DNA of 64,000 nt, from contig JAUYTZ010000013.1 in assembly GCA_030694965.1 (NCBI GenBank), positions 1 to 64,000 on the forward strand. Reading direction: 5' to 3'. Shown piece after piece: positions 18,516-26,551 of the stretch. Position 1 is the stretch's first letter, and each line of letters opens with the position of its first letter. The notes under the pieces are model-generated. The model made no database searches. It worked only from the letters and a program-made list of their open reading frames with translations, and was not told the DNA's origin. The translations under genes were made by a program, and so were the position numbers. Source of the DNA: Candidatus Paracaedibacteraceae bacterium. GTDB taxonomy: Bacteria; Pseudomonadota; Alphaproteobacteria; Paracaedibacterales; CAIOTO01.

Positions 18516-19255
18516 ATTTTTGCTGATTCTATAAACTTTTTGAAAATATTAATATCGACGTCACTCAGTAAAAACTCAGGATGCCATTGAATGCCCATTA
18601 CGAAGCTATGCTTTGTTGATTCAAATGCTTCGATAAGCGCATCATCTGCATGCGCAGATGCAACAAGATTATCACCAAGGCGATCAACAGCTTGATGATG
18701 AACACTATTAACAGCACAACGCTCTGTTTTCAAGCATGAAGCCAACTTAGTGCCTGCGACACATACAATATCATGCGCCGTTAATATAGCACGAATTGGG
18801 GGATTGTGGTTAATGGGAGATACCAGGTTATCAATCAAAGCATCTGGCAAATGCTGATGAAGAGTCCCCCCAAAAACAACATTTAACAGCTGCATACCTC
18901 CGCAAATGCCTAAAATAGGCTTATTTGCCTTTAAAAATGCTTGACATAATGCAAATTCAAATTGAGTGCGCAATGGTTTCGTCATAATTGTAGGGTGAAC
19001 TGCCTCACTACCATACATAGCCGGATCCACATCAAACCCTCCACCAGTTACAAGCAAGCCGTCTAATGACTCAACATATTCATCAATAAGATTCATGTGA
19101 TAAGTAAGACTGAATGGAATTCCGCCTACTGCTTCGATGGCCGTCGCGTATCGATAGCGAAGCGCATACCAAGGCTCTCTGTTATACCAAGAGGCCTCTT
19201 TTTGTTGTTCTGTATCAACAAAGTCAAGCGTTATGCCTATTCGCGGCTTATGCAT
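18512..19255 (-). CDS. Class I glutamine amidotransferase-like (PuuD/peptidase C26) hydrolase
   Basis: The 247-residue protein has the peptidase C26 fold. The nucleophile Cys is in PILGICGGMQLLNVVFG (about residue 120), the His-Glu pair is in MGIQWHPEF near the C-terminus, and GLLVTGGGFDVDPAMYG lies upstream. The family includes gamma-glutamyl-gamma-aminobutyrate hydrolase of putrescine degradation, but the rest of the Puu pathway is not visible, so the substrate is left open. The gene is tightly packed between the lipoprotein gene (8-bp overlap) and rluB (4-bp overlap), suggesting one transcript. Confidence 0.88.
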   Translation of the reverse strand: MHKPRIGITLDFVDTEQQKEASWYNREPWYALRYRYATAIEAVGGIPFSLTYHMNLIDEYVESLDGLLVTGGGFDVDPAMYGSEAVHPTIMTKPLRTQFEFALCQAFLKANKPILGICGGMQLLNVVFGGTLHQHLPDALIDNLVSPINHNPPIRAILTAHDIVCVAGTKLASCLKTERCAVNSVHHQAVDRLGDNLVASAHADDALIEAFESTKHSFVMGIQWHPEFLLSDVDINIFKKFIESAKI

Positions 19256-19715
19256 TCGAATTTAATCCCCCATGCATCACAGAACGTTGCCTAAGAGAAT
19301 TTGGATGCATAATTGAAGTAATAGGCCGAGGTGATGTATTAGGAGGCTTATACCCATTTTCTGTTTGGACTGACACCTGACTATTCAATAAACTTTGAGA
19401 TACAGAAGTTTTATCCGCAATCGGATAATCAATTGTGTTGTAAATATAAGGAGAATCCATAACTTCTTTCGCTACAGTCTTTTCATTATAAACAAAATCA
19501 TTTTTCTTGTCATCACAATTACTATCTTTATAACAAGCAACGACTACACGCTTTTGCTCAAGCCTTCCAGTATCATAGTGCTCAAAAAACGGAGCTTGAT
19601 CTTGTTTTGGATAGCTTTTGGGAAAAGAATCTTTTTTTTCTGGGATTGGATTTTCTTTACGGCCGCAACCAACTAGAATTATACTAGCACATATTAGAAA
19701 GCTACAAATTTTCAT
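19248..19715 (-). CDS. Predicted lipoprotein of unknown function
   Basis: The 155-residue product starts with a lipoprotein signal (FLICASIILVGCG; lipobox LVGC, Cys17), so it should be a membrane-anchored lipoprotein. The mature part is Lys/Asp/Pro-rich and low in hydrophobic residues, with no recognised domain; a segment YKDSNCDDKKNDFVYN is notable. It is the first gene of a tight run with the amidotransferase and rluB. The position and length resemble the small conserved lipoproteins of alphaproteobacteria, but I cannot assign a family. Confidence 0.75.
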   Translation of the reverse strand: MKICSFLICASIILVGCGRKENPIPEKKDSFPKSYPKQDQAPFFEHYDTGRLEQKRVVVACYKDSNCDDKKNDFVYNEKTVAKEVMDSPYIYNTIDYPIADKTSVSQSLLNSQVSVQTENGYKPPNTSPRPITSIMHPNSLRQRSVMHGGLNSNA

Positions 19716-19731
19716 TGCTATTCTTTCTTAA

Positions 19732-19806
19732 TGGTGGGTGATGAAGGGATTGAACCTCCGACCCTCTCGGTGTAAACGAGACGCTCTACCGCTGAGCTAA
19801 TCACCC
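19732..19806 (-). tRNA. tRNA-Val (anticodon UAC)
   Basis: The minus strand folds into a full cloverleaf: acceptor GGGTGAT/ATCACCC, D-stem GCTC/GAGC, anticodon stem TCTCG/CGAGA with loop TTTACAC (anticodon TAC), and T-arm GGAGG-TTCAATC-CCTTC. The discriminator A and an encoded CCA follow (19735, then 19734-19732). Confidence 0.97.
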
Positions 19807-19820
19807 ATTATTTTGTAACT

Positions 19821-19847
19821 AAAGAGTCTTAAGTGTTAAGACTCTTT
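19821..19847 (-). terminator. Hairpin terminator after hupB
   Basis: Perfect 12-bp inverted repeat AAAGAGTCTTAA / TTAAGACTCTTT with a 3-base loop, 57 bp after the hupB stop and 15 bp before the tRNA-Val 5' end. The T-tail is short (TTTAGTT), so it may act as a pause, mRNA-end or processing structure. Confidence 0.7.
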
Positions 19848-19903
19848 ATATTTAGCATCATATATTTTAAAAGACAAGAACTTTTTTTACAAGTTCTATT
19901 TTT

Positions 19904-20179
19904 TTAAAGATCAACAGCATCTTTCAACTGTTTACCAGGGCGAAATTTTGGGATTGATTTTTCAGCGATTGCTATTTTCTCACCTGTACGTGGATTTCGA
20001 CCTTCACCAGCTGGACGTTTTGTTACGCCAAATGTACCAAAACCAAGCAAACGAACTTCATCACCATCTTTGAGAGCCTGTGTAATGGAGACTAAAACAG
20101 CGTCAACAGCACGTTCTGCTTCTGCATTCTTTAAACCTGCGGCTGCAGCAACGCTGCTTATTAACTCAACTCTATTCAC
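19904..20179 (-). CDS. hupB: HU-family DNA-binding protein
   Basis: HU is a small dimeric nucleoid protein that bends DNA. The family core RVELISSVAAAAGL, LLGFGTFGVTKRPAGEGRNPRTGEKI (the beta-arm region, with the conserved GRNPRTGE) and KFRPGKQLKD are all present. I chose GTG 20179 as the start, giving MNRVELIS and 91 residues, the normal HU length, with an AAAGG motif seven bases upstream. An in-frame ATG at 20194 would add five residues but has no Shine-Dalgarno; that ATG overlaps the ribosome-binding site of the GTG. A hairpin terminator follows. Confidence 0.95.
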   Translation of the reverse strand: MNRVELISSVAAAAGLKNAEAERAVDAVLVSITQALKDGDEVRLLGFGTFGVTKRPAGEGRNPRTGEKIAIAEKSIPKFRPGKQLKDAVDL

Positions 20180-20291
20180 AACTAAACCTTTCATGTGTAA
20201 ACATTATATTTAAAGTGTACAAATTGCCATTTTTAAAGGTCAATATCATTTCTTTAAAAAAATCTTCATTTTCTTAATTTGGACATTAATT

Positions 20292-20933
20292 TTATGTAAA
20301 TTCATTTGGCAGCGTTGCGCGAAAAGCACAAATCACAGATTCTAACGTATTTGCTACCCCTATCTCTGCCAAGGATGTAACGCCAAAGTTAGAAATACCA
20401 CATGGAATAATTCCTAAAAAATGACTAAGATCAGGATTAACGTTAAAAGACAAACCGTGCCATGCAACTCCTTTGGTCACGCGAATACCAATTGCTGCAA
20501 TTTTAGACTCCTTTTGCGTAATTGGGTGCTTTACCCAAACACCAATGCGATCTGGATAAAGCGCACCTTTTATACCATACGTTTCAAGCACACGCAAAAT
20601 CCAATGTTCTAATATTTTTACATATTGACGCACATCAACATTTATTTCCTTTAATCTCACCATGCAATAAATAACAAGCTGTCCTGGACCATGATACGTA
20701 TATTGACCGCCCCTTCCCGCTTGATACACAGGAAAACAATTAGACAAAAGGTCTGAATCTTTTGCACTCGTCCCAGCTGTATAAAGCGGCGGATGCTCCA
20801 AAAACCATAATAATGAAGGCAATTCATTATTATATATCCGTACAATACGTTCTTGCATAGCATGTATGGCTAGTTGATAATCAACGGGCTCTGCCGAAAT
20901 CATATGTTCAATGGAAAAGTGCTTGTCACGCAT
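20292..20933 (-). CDS. lipB: Octanoyl-[ACP]:protein N-octanoyltransferase
   Basis: LipB moves octanoate from acyl carrier protein to the lipoyl domains of dehydrogenase complexes, the first step of lipoate synthesis. Diagnostic segments are RGGQYTYHGPGQLVIY (about residues 75-90), KIAAIGIRVTKGVAWHG with the catalytic Lys, and IIPCGISNFGVTSL with the catalytic Cys. 213 residues is normal. It pairs functionally with lpdA at 9537-10961, whose substrate depends on lipoate. It is transcribed divergently from the DUF6314 gene. Confidence 0.96.
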   Translation of the reverse strand: MRDKHFSIEHMISAEPVDYQLAIHAMQERIVRIYNNELPSLLWFLEHPPLYTAGTSAKDSDLLSNCFPVYQAGRGGQYTYHGPGQLVIYCMVRLKEINVDVRQYVKILEHWILRVLETYGIKGALYPDRIGVWVKHPITQKESKIAAIGIRVTKGVAWHGLSFNVNPDLSHFLGIIPCGISNFGVTSLAEIGVANTLESVICAFRATLPNEFT

Positions 20934-21008
20934 TGTTTTTAGTACATTTTTTTCAGTGTTGATCTACAATACCCTTATTCATAAAATCTTGAAAGAATTG
21001 TCATCGCA

Positions 21009-21440
21009 ATGAAAAGCACATTTTTTGATAACCTTGTAGGAAAATGGGATTTTAATCGCGTTATTTCTCTCCCTAAAAATAAAATAAAAGGCCGGGCTAC
21101 GTTTACGCGAAAAGCTGTGGCACATTTAAATTATCACGAAGAAGGCACTTACATAGTCAATGAAATTTCATACGATTTTTTTCAAAAGCGCATATTTGAA
21201 TTAAATAAAAATACATTTACAATTTATAAAATTGATGAATCCATTTTGCATGTTTTTGAAAACATAGAGCATCACAAAGAATACCCCATACTCATGACTC
21301 ATGCACATCAATGCGGATCAGATACGTACAGTTGCAAGATTACATTCATCAACGAAGCATCTTTTAGTATAAGCTATTTAATTAAAGGTGATAAAAAAGA
21401 TTATGAAATCCAAACACTGTATACTAAGTGCATACTTTAA
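21009..21440 (+). CDS. DUF6314-family protein
   Basis: This 143-residue cytosolic protein matches the pattern of the small beta-barrel DUF6314 family. It has an N-terminal NLVGKWDFNRVISL, then KGRATFTRKAV and YHEEGTY, and a C-terminal CKITFINEASFSISYLIKG. The family is common in proteobacteria and has no established biochemical role; a lipocalin-like ligand-binding fold has been suggested from its strand pattern. It is isolated, divergent from lipB and convergent with the TatB-like gene (13-bp gap). Confidence 0.7.
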   Translation: MKSTFFDNLVGKWDFNRVISLPKNKIKGRATFTRKAVAHLNYHEEGTYIVNEISYDFFQKRIFELNKNTFTIYKIDESILHVFENIEHHKEYPILMTHAHQCGSDTYSCKITFINEASFSISYLIKGDKKDYEIQTLYTKCIL

Positions 21441-21453
21441 ATGCAAAATGACA

Positions 21454-21777
21454 TCACGTATAAGGTGGCATTGAAATAATACGGCTACCCATTTCTTTAG
21501 ATGGCCATATTTTCAAATCAGATGATCTCGGTGCCTTATGGTGCGCATCGGTATGGCACGCATTATTATAAAAAACAATACCTTTAACATCCCGATGATT
21601 TTTAATAGTATCATCTGCTGTGAATTCAAAATATTCTTGCCATTCTTGCACATAAGCACGAACACGACGCACCCAACGTCCTGCATGAAACGCAAGTTCC
21701 TGCCAGTCGTCTGGCCTAAAGAAGATCAGCCCAACTAAAGCTAAAATCAACCAGGGACTGTAGCTAACATCAAACAT
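21454..21777 (-). CDS. Short TatA/B-like membrane protein
   Basis: The 107-residue frame starts at ATG 21777, chosen because AGGA lies six bases upstream; a further ATG at 21792 is less well placed. It has one N-terminal TM (PWLILALVGLIFF), a Pro hinge (RPDDW) and an amphipathic helix (ELAFHAGRWVRRVRAYVQEW). This is the layout of the TatA/TatB subunits of the twin-arginine translocase. The start overlaps the end of tmk, so it is coupled to gltX-tmk. The C-terminal half is unlike TatB and no tatC is present here. It may be a divergent TatB or a Tat-like protein with another role. Confidence 0.65.
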   Translation of the reverse strand: MFDVSYSPWLILALVGLIFFRPDDWQELAFHAGRWVRRVRAYVQEWQEYFEFTADDTIKNHRDVKGIVFYNNACHTDAHHKAPRSSDLKIWPSKEMGSRIISMPPYT

Positions 21778-22418
21778 TGCACATCCTGCCAAACTAAATT
21801 TTCAAGTATTTCTATTGATTGCATGGCATCAAGACAATGAAAACGCGCTGAATCTTTGCTTGAAATTTCCCTAAATCCTGTCCGCACGCGCTCATGAAAA
21901 GAGGTTCCTAGCCCCTCGAATCGATCTTCTTTTGCTTGATCAGCCGACATACGTGCATGCGCCCTTTCAAGTCCAATATCAATCGAAATATCAAATAAAT
22001 AAGTTCGATCAGGCTTTCTATCACCAACAGTATATTGATAAAGCATATCAAGAAGAGCCAAAGGAACCTTTTTGCCATATCCTTGATATGCATAACTTGA
22101 ATCGGCAAAGCGATCACAAATAACCCATTTTCCATCATTCAGTGCAGGTTCTATAAATGTTTTCCAATGATCATCACGGGCTGCGAACATTAACAAAGAT
22201 TCCGTTGTTGAGGCCCAACGATTCGCATCACCTTTAACAAGAAGCGCTCTAATTTCCTCAGCGCCCTGACTGCCGCCTGGCTCTCGGGTCCAAAGCACAT
22301 CAATTCCAGCAGCTTTTAAACGTTCAAATAATTTCTTTGATTGTGTTGTCTTACCCGATCCTTCACCACCCTCAAAAGTGATGAAGCGTCCGCGTTTTAC
22401 CTTTTCAATGGGGATCAT
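21747..22418 (-). CDS. tmk: Thymidylate kinase
   Basis: Tmk phosphorylates dTMP to dTDP. The P-loop is FITFEGGEGSGKTTQSKKLF (about residues 13-32). The DR[YF] motif is CDRFADSSYAYQGYG, and TYLFDISIDIGLERA follows. The LID region (MSADQAKEDRFEGLG) lacks the dense arginines of the E. coli type. 223 residues is normal. The start overlaps the gltX stop by four bases. Confidence 0.96.
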   Translation of the reverse strand: MIPIEKVKRGRFITFEGGEGSGKTTQSKKLFERLKAAGIDVLWTREPGGSQGAEEIRALLVKGDANRWASTTESLLMFAARDDHWKTFIEPALNDGKWVICDRFADSSYAYQGYGKKVPLALLDMLYQYTVGDRKPDRTYLFDISIDIGLERAHARMSADQAKEDRFEGLGTSFHERVRTGFREISSKDSARFHCLDAMQSIEILENLVWQDVQCLMLATVPG

Positions 22419-23752
22419 TCAGCAGCCTTTTTCAAACGTGCAAAAGCCCGGTCGTACCCAATAAGTGGCAGTAAATCTTTCATTTCAGGTCCATGGTCAA
22501 ACCCGGTTAGCACTTGGCGAAGCGGCATAAAAAGGGCCCTTCCCTTGCGAGCTGTTTTTTCTTTAAGTGCATTTGTCCAAAGACTCCAGGTTGCTTCATC
22601 CCATGGGGTCAAAGGCAAAAGCGCTAATGCATCCGCAATATATTCTTTTTCTTCAGGAGGAGTAACGAATAATGCATCACTAAAAATACATTTCCATGCA
22701 TTCGCATCTGCAATCGATTCCAAATTTCCGCGAACAAGCAACCAAAGTGTCTCATTAATTTCTGCAGGCAAACGATCTTTTACCATGGTATAAGGCATAT
22801 GCGTCAGTAATTTATGATTTAAAACATCGAGTTCATGATCATCAAAATGCGGCGCTGTACGGCTAAAAATTGAAAATTCAAAGTTCTTTGCAAGTTCATC
22901 AAGCGACAAAACAGGTTCAATGGGCATGGATGTACCAAGACGTGCCAGCAGGCTACAGATAGTCATCGGCTCTAAACCTTTGTCGCGCATAGATTTGAGG
23001 CTCAAACTACCAAGACGTTTTGACAATGCTTGACCACCTTTATCAAGGAACATTGTAAAATGAGCAAACTCAACCGTACATGGCTTATTTGTAATAGCTT
23101 CGAAAAGCTGAATTTGTAATGCCGTATTCGTTACGTGATCTTCACCACGAACTATATGTGTGATGTTAAAATCAATATCATCCGTAACGGACGCAAGCGT
23201 GTAGAGGAACATGCCATCGCCGCGAATTAATACCTGATCACCTAAATTATCTGTTGAAAATTCAACAGGCCCTCGAATATGGTCATTCCATGAAATTTTT
23301 CCAGGCACAAGCTTAAAACGCCAATGAGGTGTGCGACCTTCAGCTTCATACCTAGCACGATCTTCTTCTGTTAATAACAAAGCAGCACGATCATAGATTG
23401 GCGGTTCGCCTTTTGCTAACTGGCGTTTTCGTTTAAAGTCCAATTCTTCTGGCGTTTCATAGCATGGATAAAGTCGCCCATCAGCAATCAACTGCTGCTT
23501 AACTTCCTCATAGCGGTCAAAACGATCAGACTGCTTTGCAAATAAATCATGCTTTAAACCTAGCCATGCCACATCTTCCATAATGGCGTCGGCAAAAGCG
23601 TCCGTTGAACGCTCACGGTCCGTATCATCAATTCGAAGCATAAACTGACCATTGTGTTTATGAGCATACAGCCAACACAACACAGCAGCGCGTGCATTTC
23701 CTATGTGAAGCGCTCCAGTTGGACTTGGGGCAAAACGAACTCTAACCATCAT
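22415..23752 (-). CDS. gltX: Glutamate-tRNA ligase
   Basis: This class I aminoacyl-tRNA synthetase charges tRNA-Glu. In alphaproteobacteria one copy may also misacylate tRNA-Gln, to be repaired by GatCAB. The HIGH motif is in FAPSPTGALHIGNARAA (about residues 7-23) and the KMSKS equivalent in KGGQALSKRLGSLSL. IDDTDRERST and HIVRGEDHVTNTALQ are also typical. The 445-residue length is on the short side, with a compact anticodon-binding domain. It leads the gltX-tmk-TatB-like run and marks the left boundary of the mobile-element island. Confidence 0.96.
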   Translation of the reverse strand: MMVRVRFAPSPTGALHIGNARAAVLCWLYAHKHNGQFMLRIDDTDRERSTDAFADAIMEDVAWLGLKHDLFAKQSDRFDRYEEVKQQLIADGRLYPCYETPEELDFKRKRQLAKGEPPIYDRAALLLTEEDRARYEAEGRTPHWRFKLVPGKISWNDHIRGPVEFSTDNLGDQVLIRGDGMFLYTLASVTDDIDFNITHIVRGEDHVTNTALQIQLFEAITNKPCTVEFAHFTMFLDKGGQALSKRLGSLSLKSMRDKGLEPMTICSLLARLGTSMPIEPVLSLDELAKNFEFSIFSRTAPHFDDHELDVLNHKLLTHMPYTMVKDRLPAEINETLWLLVRGNLESIADANAWKCIFSDALFVTPPEEKEYIADALALLPLTPWDEATWSLWTNALKEKTARKGRALFMPLRQVLTGFDHGPEMKDLLPLIGYDRAFARLKKAAE

Positions 23753-23975
23753 TATTTCTCAACTTATTTTTTAAGAACTACTATAAAAGATTTTTAATCA
23801 TATACAAAGAAAAAGGATCCCAAAGTAAGAGAGAAAAGTAAAGTCAATAAGTAAAATCTAAAAAAAACATACAATATTAAAAAAACATTTTATCTTCCTC
23901 TTAGAACCTGTTAAGTAAAACGTATTCGAGTAACAGTGACTAAGTTAAGCTTATGAAAAATGCAGATTCTCCTGG

Positions 23976-24182
23976 TCAAGTCGGAAAGGGGTATTTTTTT
24001 GAACTTATTGGCTTTCTAACAACACAGATAGCTTTTAAAAAACTTAAGTCAATCGATTTTTTCAAAAAGCGCATAATGCTTGTCACACCAACGCCAAAAC
24101 GCTTGTCTGTTTCAACCATGCTTAATTTTCCTTCAGATCTTATTGTGAGAACCCTGCGGCGAAAATCAAAGTAATAGGTCAT
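23976..24182 (-). pseudogene. IS630-family transposase fragment (N-terminal part)
   Basis: The first ~42 residues match the N-terminal helix-turn-helix of IS630-type transposases: MTYYFDFRRRVLTIRSEGKL and VETDKRFGVGVTSIMRFLKK (the 'ETAKRFGVG..S..RWLK' pattern). After that the reading drifts and stops at 23976, long before the catalytic DDE domain. It is a decayed remnant at the left end of the island. Confidence 0.65.
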
Positions 24183-24224
24183 ACCATAGGGTGTGTTTAA
24201 ACTTATACGTAAATTATAACTAAA

Positions 24225-24391
24225 TTAAAGGTGAATTGATATATATTTCCAACAATAATGTTTGAATTCACAGTCGGGGTTCTTACAAATGGATCCAATT
24301 TCTCTGTAAGGTTCTTCATTGCTCGCTAACGTTTTATTAATTTTGGAAAGATATTTAGGTATATCTTTTAGCTCACTTTCAAGAATGCATC
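24225..24391 (-). pseudogene. C-terminal fragment with a Cys cluster (DUF2779- or RecB-nuclease-like)
   Basis: The frame after an in-frame stop near 24392 reads ESELKDIPKYLSKINKTL and then YREIGSICKNPDCEFKHYC, followed by WKYI, and ends at TAA 24225. The 'IG..C..P.C.F..YCW' pattern resembles the Cys-rich end of DUF2779 and related RecB-like nucleases. It has no start and is cut off by the IS6 element at 24401. Assignment is tentative. Confidence 0.4.
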
Positions 24392-24400
24392 ATCAACAAT

Positions 24401-24417
24401 GGTTCCGTCGCATCTGT
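24401..24417 (+). repeat. Left terminal inverted repeat of the IS6 element
   Basis: GGTTCCGTCGCATCTGT, perfect inverted match to 25218-25234. Confidence 0.9.
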
Positions 24418-24467
24418 TGAAGTCAATTAGATCATGATTTATCCTATGACAAAAACAGGAGTGATTT

Positions 24468-25172
24468 ATGCCTGAAGTTTCTCATGACCTACTGAAATAT
24501 TTTAAAGGATTTTGTTCAACGCCAAGTGTCATCTTGTTGTTTGTTTATATGAAATGTCGTTTTTCGTTAAGGTACCGCGAGCTTGAGGAAATCATGAGCA
24601 TACGTGGTGCCAACATTGATCATTCAACTTTGCAACGGTGGGTCAAGCGCTTTATGCGGCTTATTGATAAAAAGGTTCGTGCCCGCAAAAAACCAGTTAA
24701 TGGTAGTTGGCGTATGGATGAGACTTATATTAAACTAAATGGAAAATGGGTTTATCTGTATCGCGCTGTTGATAAATATGGGCAAACAGTTGACTTTCTG
24801 TTGCGTGCAAAACGTGATGCTCTTGCTGCAAAAGCCTTTTTTAGTAAGGCCTTTAAACAACACGGGACGCCAGGAAAAGTAACCATTGATAAAAGTGGAA
24901 GCAACAAATCTGCTCTTGATTTCTGCAATCGCGATCTTGGCCAAGGCAATGAGATGGAGATCAGACAATTGAAATATTTAAACAACATTGTTGAACAAGA
25001 CCACCGGTTCATCAAAAAACGCACACGTCCGACGTTAGGATTTAAAAACTTCTACTCTGCAGCAGCAACTATCACGGGCATTAAAAACATTCGCATAATT
25101 CAGAAAGGCCAAATTTTTGGATATGATTCAACCCGTTCTGTCTTTCACAATTTTTGTGCTCTCATGGCGTAA
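24468..25172 (+). CDS. IS6-family transposase
   Basis: This 234-residue DDE transposase appears intact. It has an N-terminal HTH (RYRELEEIMSIRGANIDHSTLQRWVKRF). The catalytic residues are Asp84 (WRMDETYIKLNGKW), Asp141 (VTIDKSGSN) and Glu176 (NIVEQDHRFIKKR); the 34-residue gap between the last two is characteristic of IS6. The trailing GFKNFYSAAATITGI is also typical. It moves the element replicatively, forming cointegrates. Because the frame is undamaged and the ends are perfect, the element may be active or recently so. It differs from the two IS6 copies fused at 26484-27172. Confidence 0.95.
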   Translation: MPEVSHDLLKYFKGFCSTPSVILLFVYMKCRFSLRYRELEEIMSIRGANIDHSTLQRWVKRFMRLIDKKVRARKKPVNGSWRMDETYIKLNGKWVYLYRAVDKYGQTVDFLLRAKRDALAAKAFFSKAFKQHGTPGKVTIDKSGSNKSALDFCNRDLGQGNEMEIRQLKYLNNIVEQDHRFIKKRTRPTLGFKNFYSAAATITGIKNIRIIQKGQIFGYDSTRSVFHNFCALMA

Positions 25173-25217
25173 TGCGTCCAAAAATGCATGTTTGGTGAAG
25201 ATAATTATTCGTCTTTC

Positions 25218-25234
25218 ACAGATGCGACGGAACC
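25218..25234 (-). repeat. Right terminal inverted repeat of the IS6 element
   Basis: Perfect inverted match to 24401-24417. Confidence 0.9.
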
Positions 25235-25414
25235 ATATTTAGCCCATGAAAAACTTCCATCTTTATCCACATATCTACGTGACACTTGCATATGGGCGTG
25301 TGGATTGCCTTCATCGCCATGCATGGCAGAGAGAGATAAGTCTGGTTTTATATCTTTATTGCTATACAAAAACAAGGCTTCGTTATTTTGAAATTTTTCT
25401 TTTTCAGCAAACAA
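25235..25414 (-). pseudogene. MobA/MobL-like relaxase fragment cut by the IS6 element
   Basis: On the minus strand the frame contains SLSAMHGDEGNPHAHMQVSR and then RYVDKDGSFSWAKYG. The pattern 'H....NPHAH.....R..D.DG' is the metal-binding His motif of MobA/MobL and related plasmid mobilisation relaxases. The frame has no proper start (TTG 25414, no RBS) and runs straight into the IS6 terminal repeat, so it is a remnant. It suggests that the island once carried a mobilisable plasmid or integrative element. Confidence 0.5.
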
Positions 25415-25634
25415 GATTATTTTTCAAAATGAATTATTTTCTTTTCCTAATAAACATAAATCAATGAAAAACAAAAAAATTCTTTTATTACATAATGTGA
25501 TATATATATCTAAGAAGACAATATCATTTTTACGATTTTTGAATGCATTTACAGCTGAATTTAATATACTGAATTAGCCAATTTATATAAGTTTACATGT
25601 ATGAAAAAGTCAAATGGATTAAAGGTATAAAAAA

Positions 25635-26471
25635 ATGATTAGCCAGGAACTTATAGAATCTAGGAAAAATAGTTATCATTATCAATTGCATTTGAATCAT
25701 TTGATGAACGAATTAATACAACCATTCTCTAATACAAACATTGATTGGTTTGTTTATGGTCAGTTTCATTTGGATGAAAATCAAGCGTGTGATAAAGTGT
25801 TTGTGCTAGATTCAAAATTAATAAAAACCAAATGGTTATGTGAGAATGCTGTTGATGCTGGGCCTGAGTACCTAAAAACTATGCGCCAATTGTCAGCTAA
25901 CGAAGAAAGCTATCTTATTCTCCCCAAACAAACAACTGATTGCATGATGAAAAACTGGCCGGCACTAGGTATTGTTAATTCGATTACAATGTATAAAAGG
26001 CATCCAAAAATGGTTGAATTTTTTGAATTCACCTCAACATACAATTACTCGGTTTTGTCTTCACCTAACAATAGGATTGATCTCAAAAATATAGATCTTT
26101 TATCAAAAATAAAATCTCATTTAGGAATGAAGGTAAAAGATTTAGATTTAAATTATAAAATTACATTAGATTTTCCAAATAAAATGGATTTCTCATCCAA
26201 AGAAAAAATAAATACCCTAAATTTAGATTTTTTGACTCCCTACAATCACTCGTTCAATATTGATAATAAAAAATTTAATTTGAACAAAAGTGAGTGGGAA
26301 TGTTGGCGTCTTTTAGCGCTGGGCCAAACAGCAAAAACAATCGGGTCTCAATTGAATATAACCCATCGTACAGCTGAGTTTTATATTAACTCTTTAAAGC
26401 AAAAAACGGAGATTTCTGATAAATCGACATTGGCTTGGAAATTTTATAAGCATTTTAAAGAATGGCTTTAG
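25635..26471 (+). CDS. LuxR-type transcriptional regulator (solo)
   Basis: The 278-residue protein ends in a LuxR/GerE helix-turn-helix, about residues 215-275: KSEWECWRLLALGQTAKTIG, then LNITHRTAEFYINSLKQKTE, matching the family pattern 'E.E.L.LLA.GKT.KEIA..L.IS.RTVE.....LK.K'. The N-terminal ~200 residues do not show the classical autoinducer-binding domain; they may be a divergent PAS/GAF-like sensor. There is no luxI in the window. An AAAGG-like site precedes the ATG. It is isolated between the intact IS6 element and the fused IS6 remnant. Targets cannot be predicted. Confidence 0.8.
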   Translation: MISQELIESRKNSYHYQLHLNHLMNELIQPFSNTNIDWFVYGQFHLDENQACDKVFVLDSKLIKTKWLCENAVDAGPEYLKTMRQLSANEESYLILPKQTTDCMMKNWPALGIVNSITMYKRHPKMVEFFEFTSTYNYSVLSSPNNRIDLKNIDLLSKIKSHLGMKVKDLDLNYKITLDFPNKMDFSSKEKINTLNLDFLTPYNHSFNIDNKKFNLNKSEWECWRLLALGQTAKTIGSQLNITHRTAEFYINSLKQKTEISDKSTLAWKFYKHFKEWL

Positions 26472-26551
26472 TGTAAAAATTTAGGGTTGTGTCGCAAACT
26501 TTTTTGGATTCGTGTAAATTAAAGAAATTTAATAAAAAATAAGAGATATTC

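Larger units (their letters stand above)
24401..25234. mobile_element. Complete IS6-family insertion sequence
   Basis: The 834-bp element is bounded by identical 17-bp terminal inverted repeats (GGTTCCGTCGCATCTGT at 24401-24417, its complement at 25218-25234). It holds one intact DDE transposase gene. The ends start with GG, like other IS6 members. No matching 8-bp target duplications are seen (left TCAACAAT, right ATATTTAG), so it may have moved by cointegration or deletion after insertion. The right end lies inside a relaxase-like gene fragment. Confidence 0.9.

Noticed and set aside
24393-25242. Target-site duplication of the IS6 element
   Set aside because: Flanking octamers TCAACAAT and ATATTTAG do not match.
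25263-25271. Perfect DnaA-box-like TTATCCACA
   Set aside because: A single copy inside relaxase-derived coding sequence; no cluster and no AT-rich unwinding region next to it.
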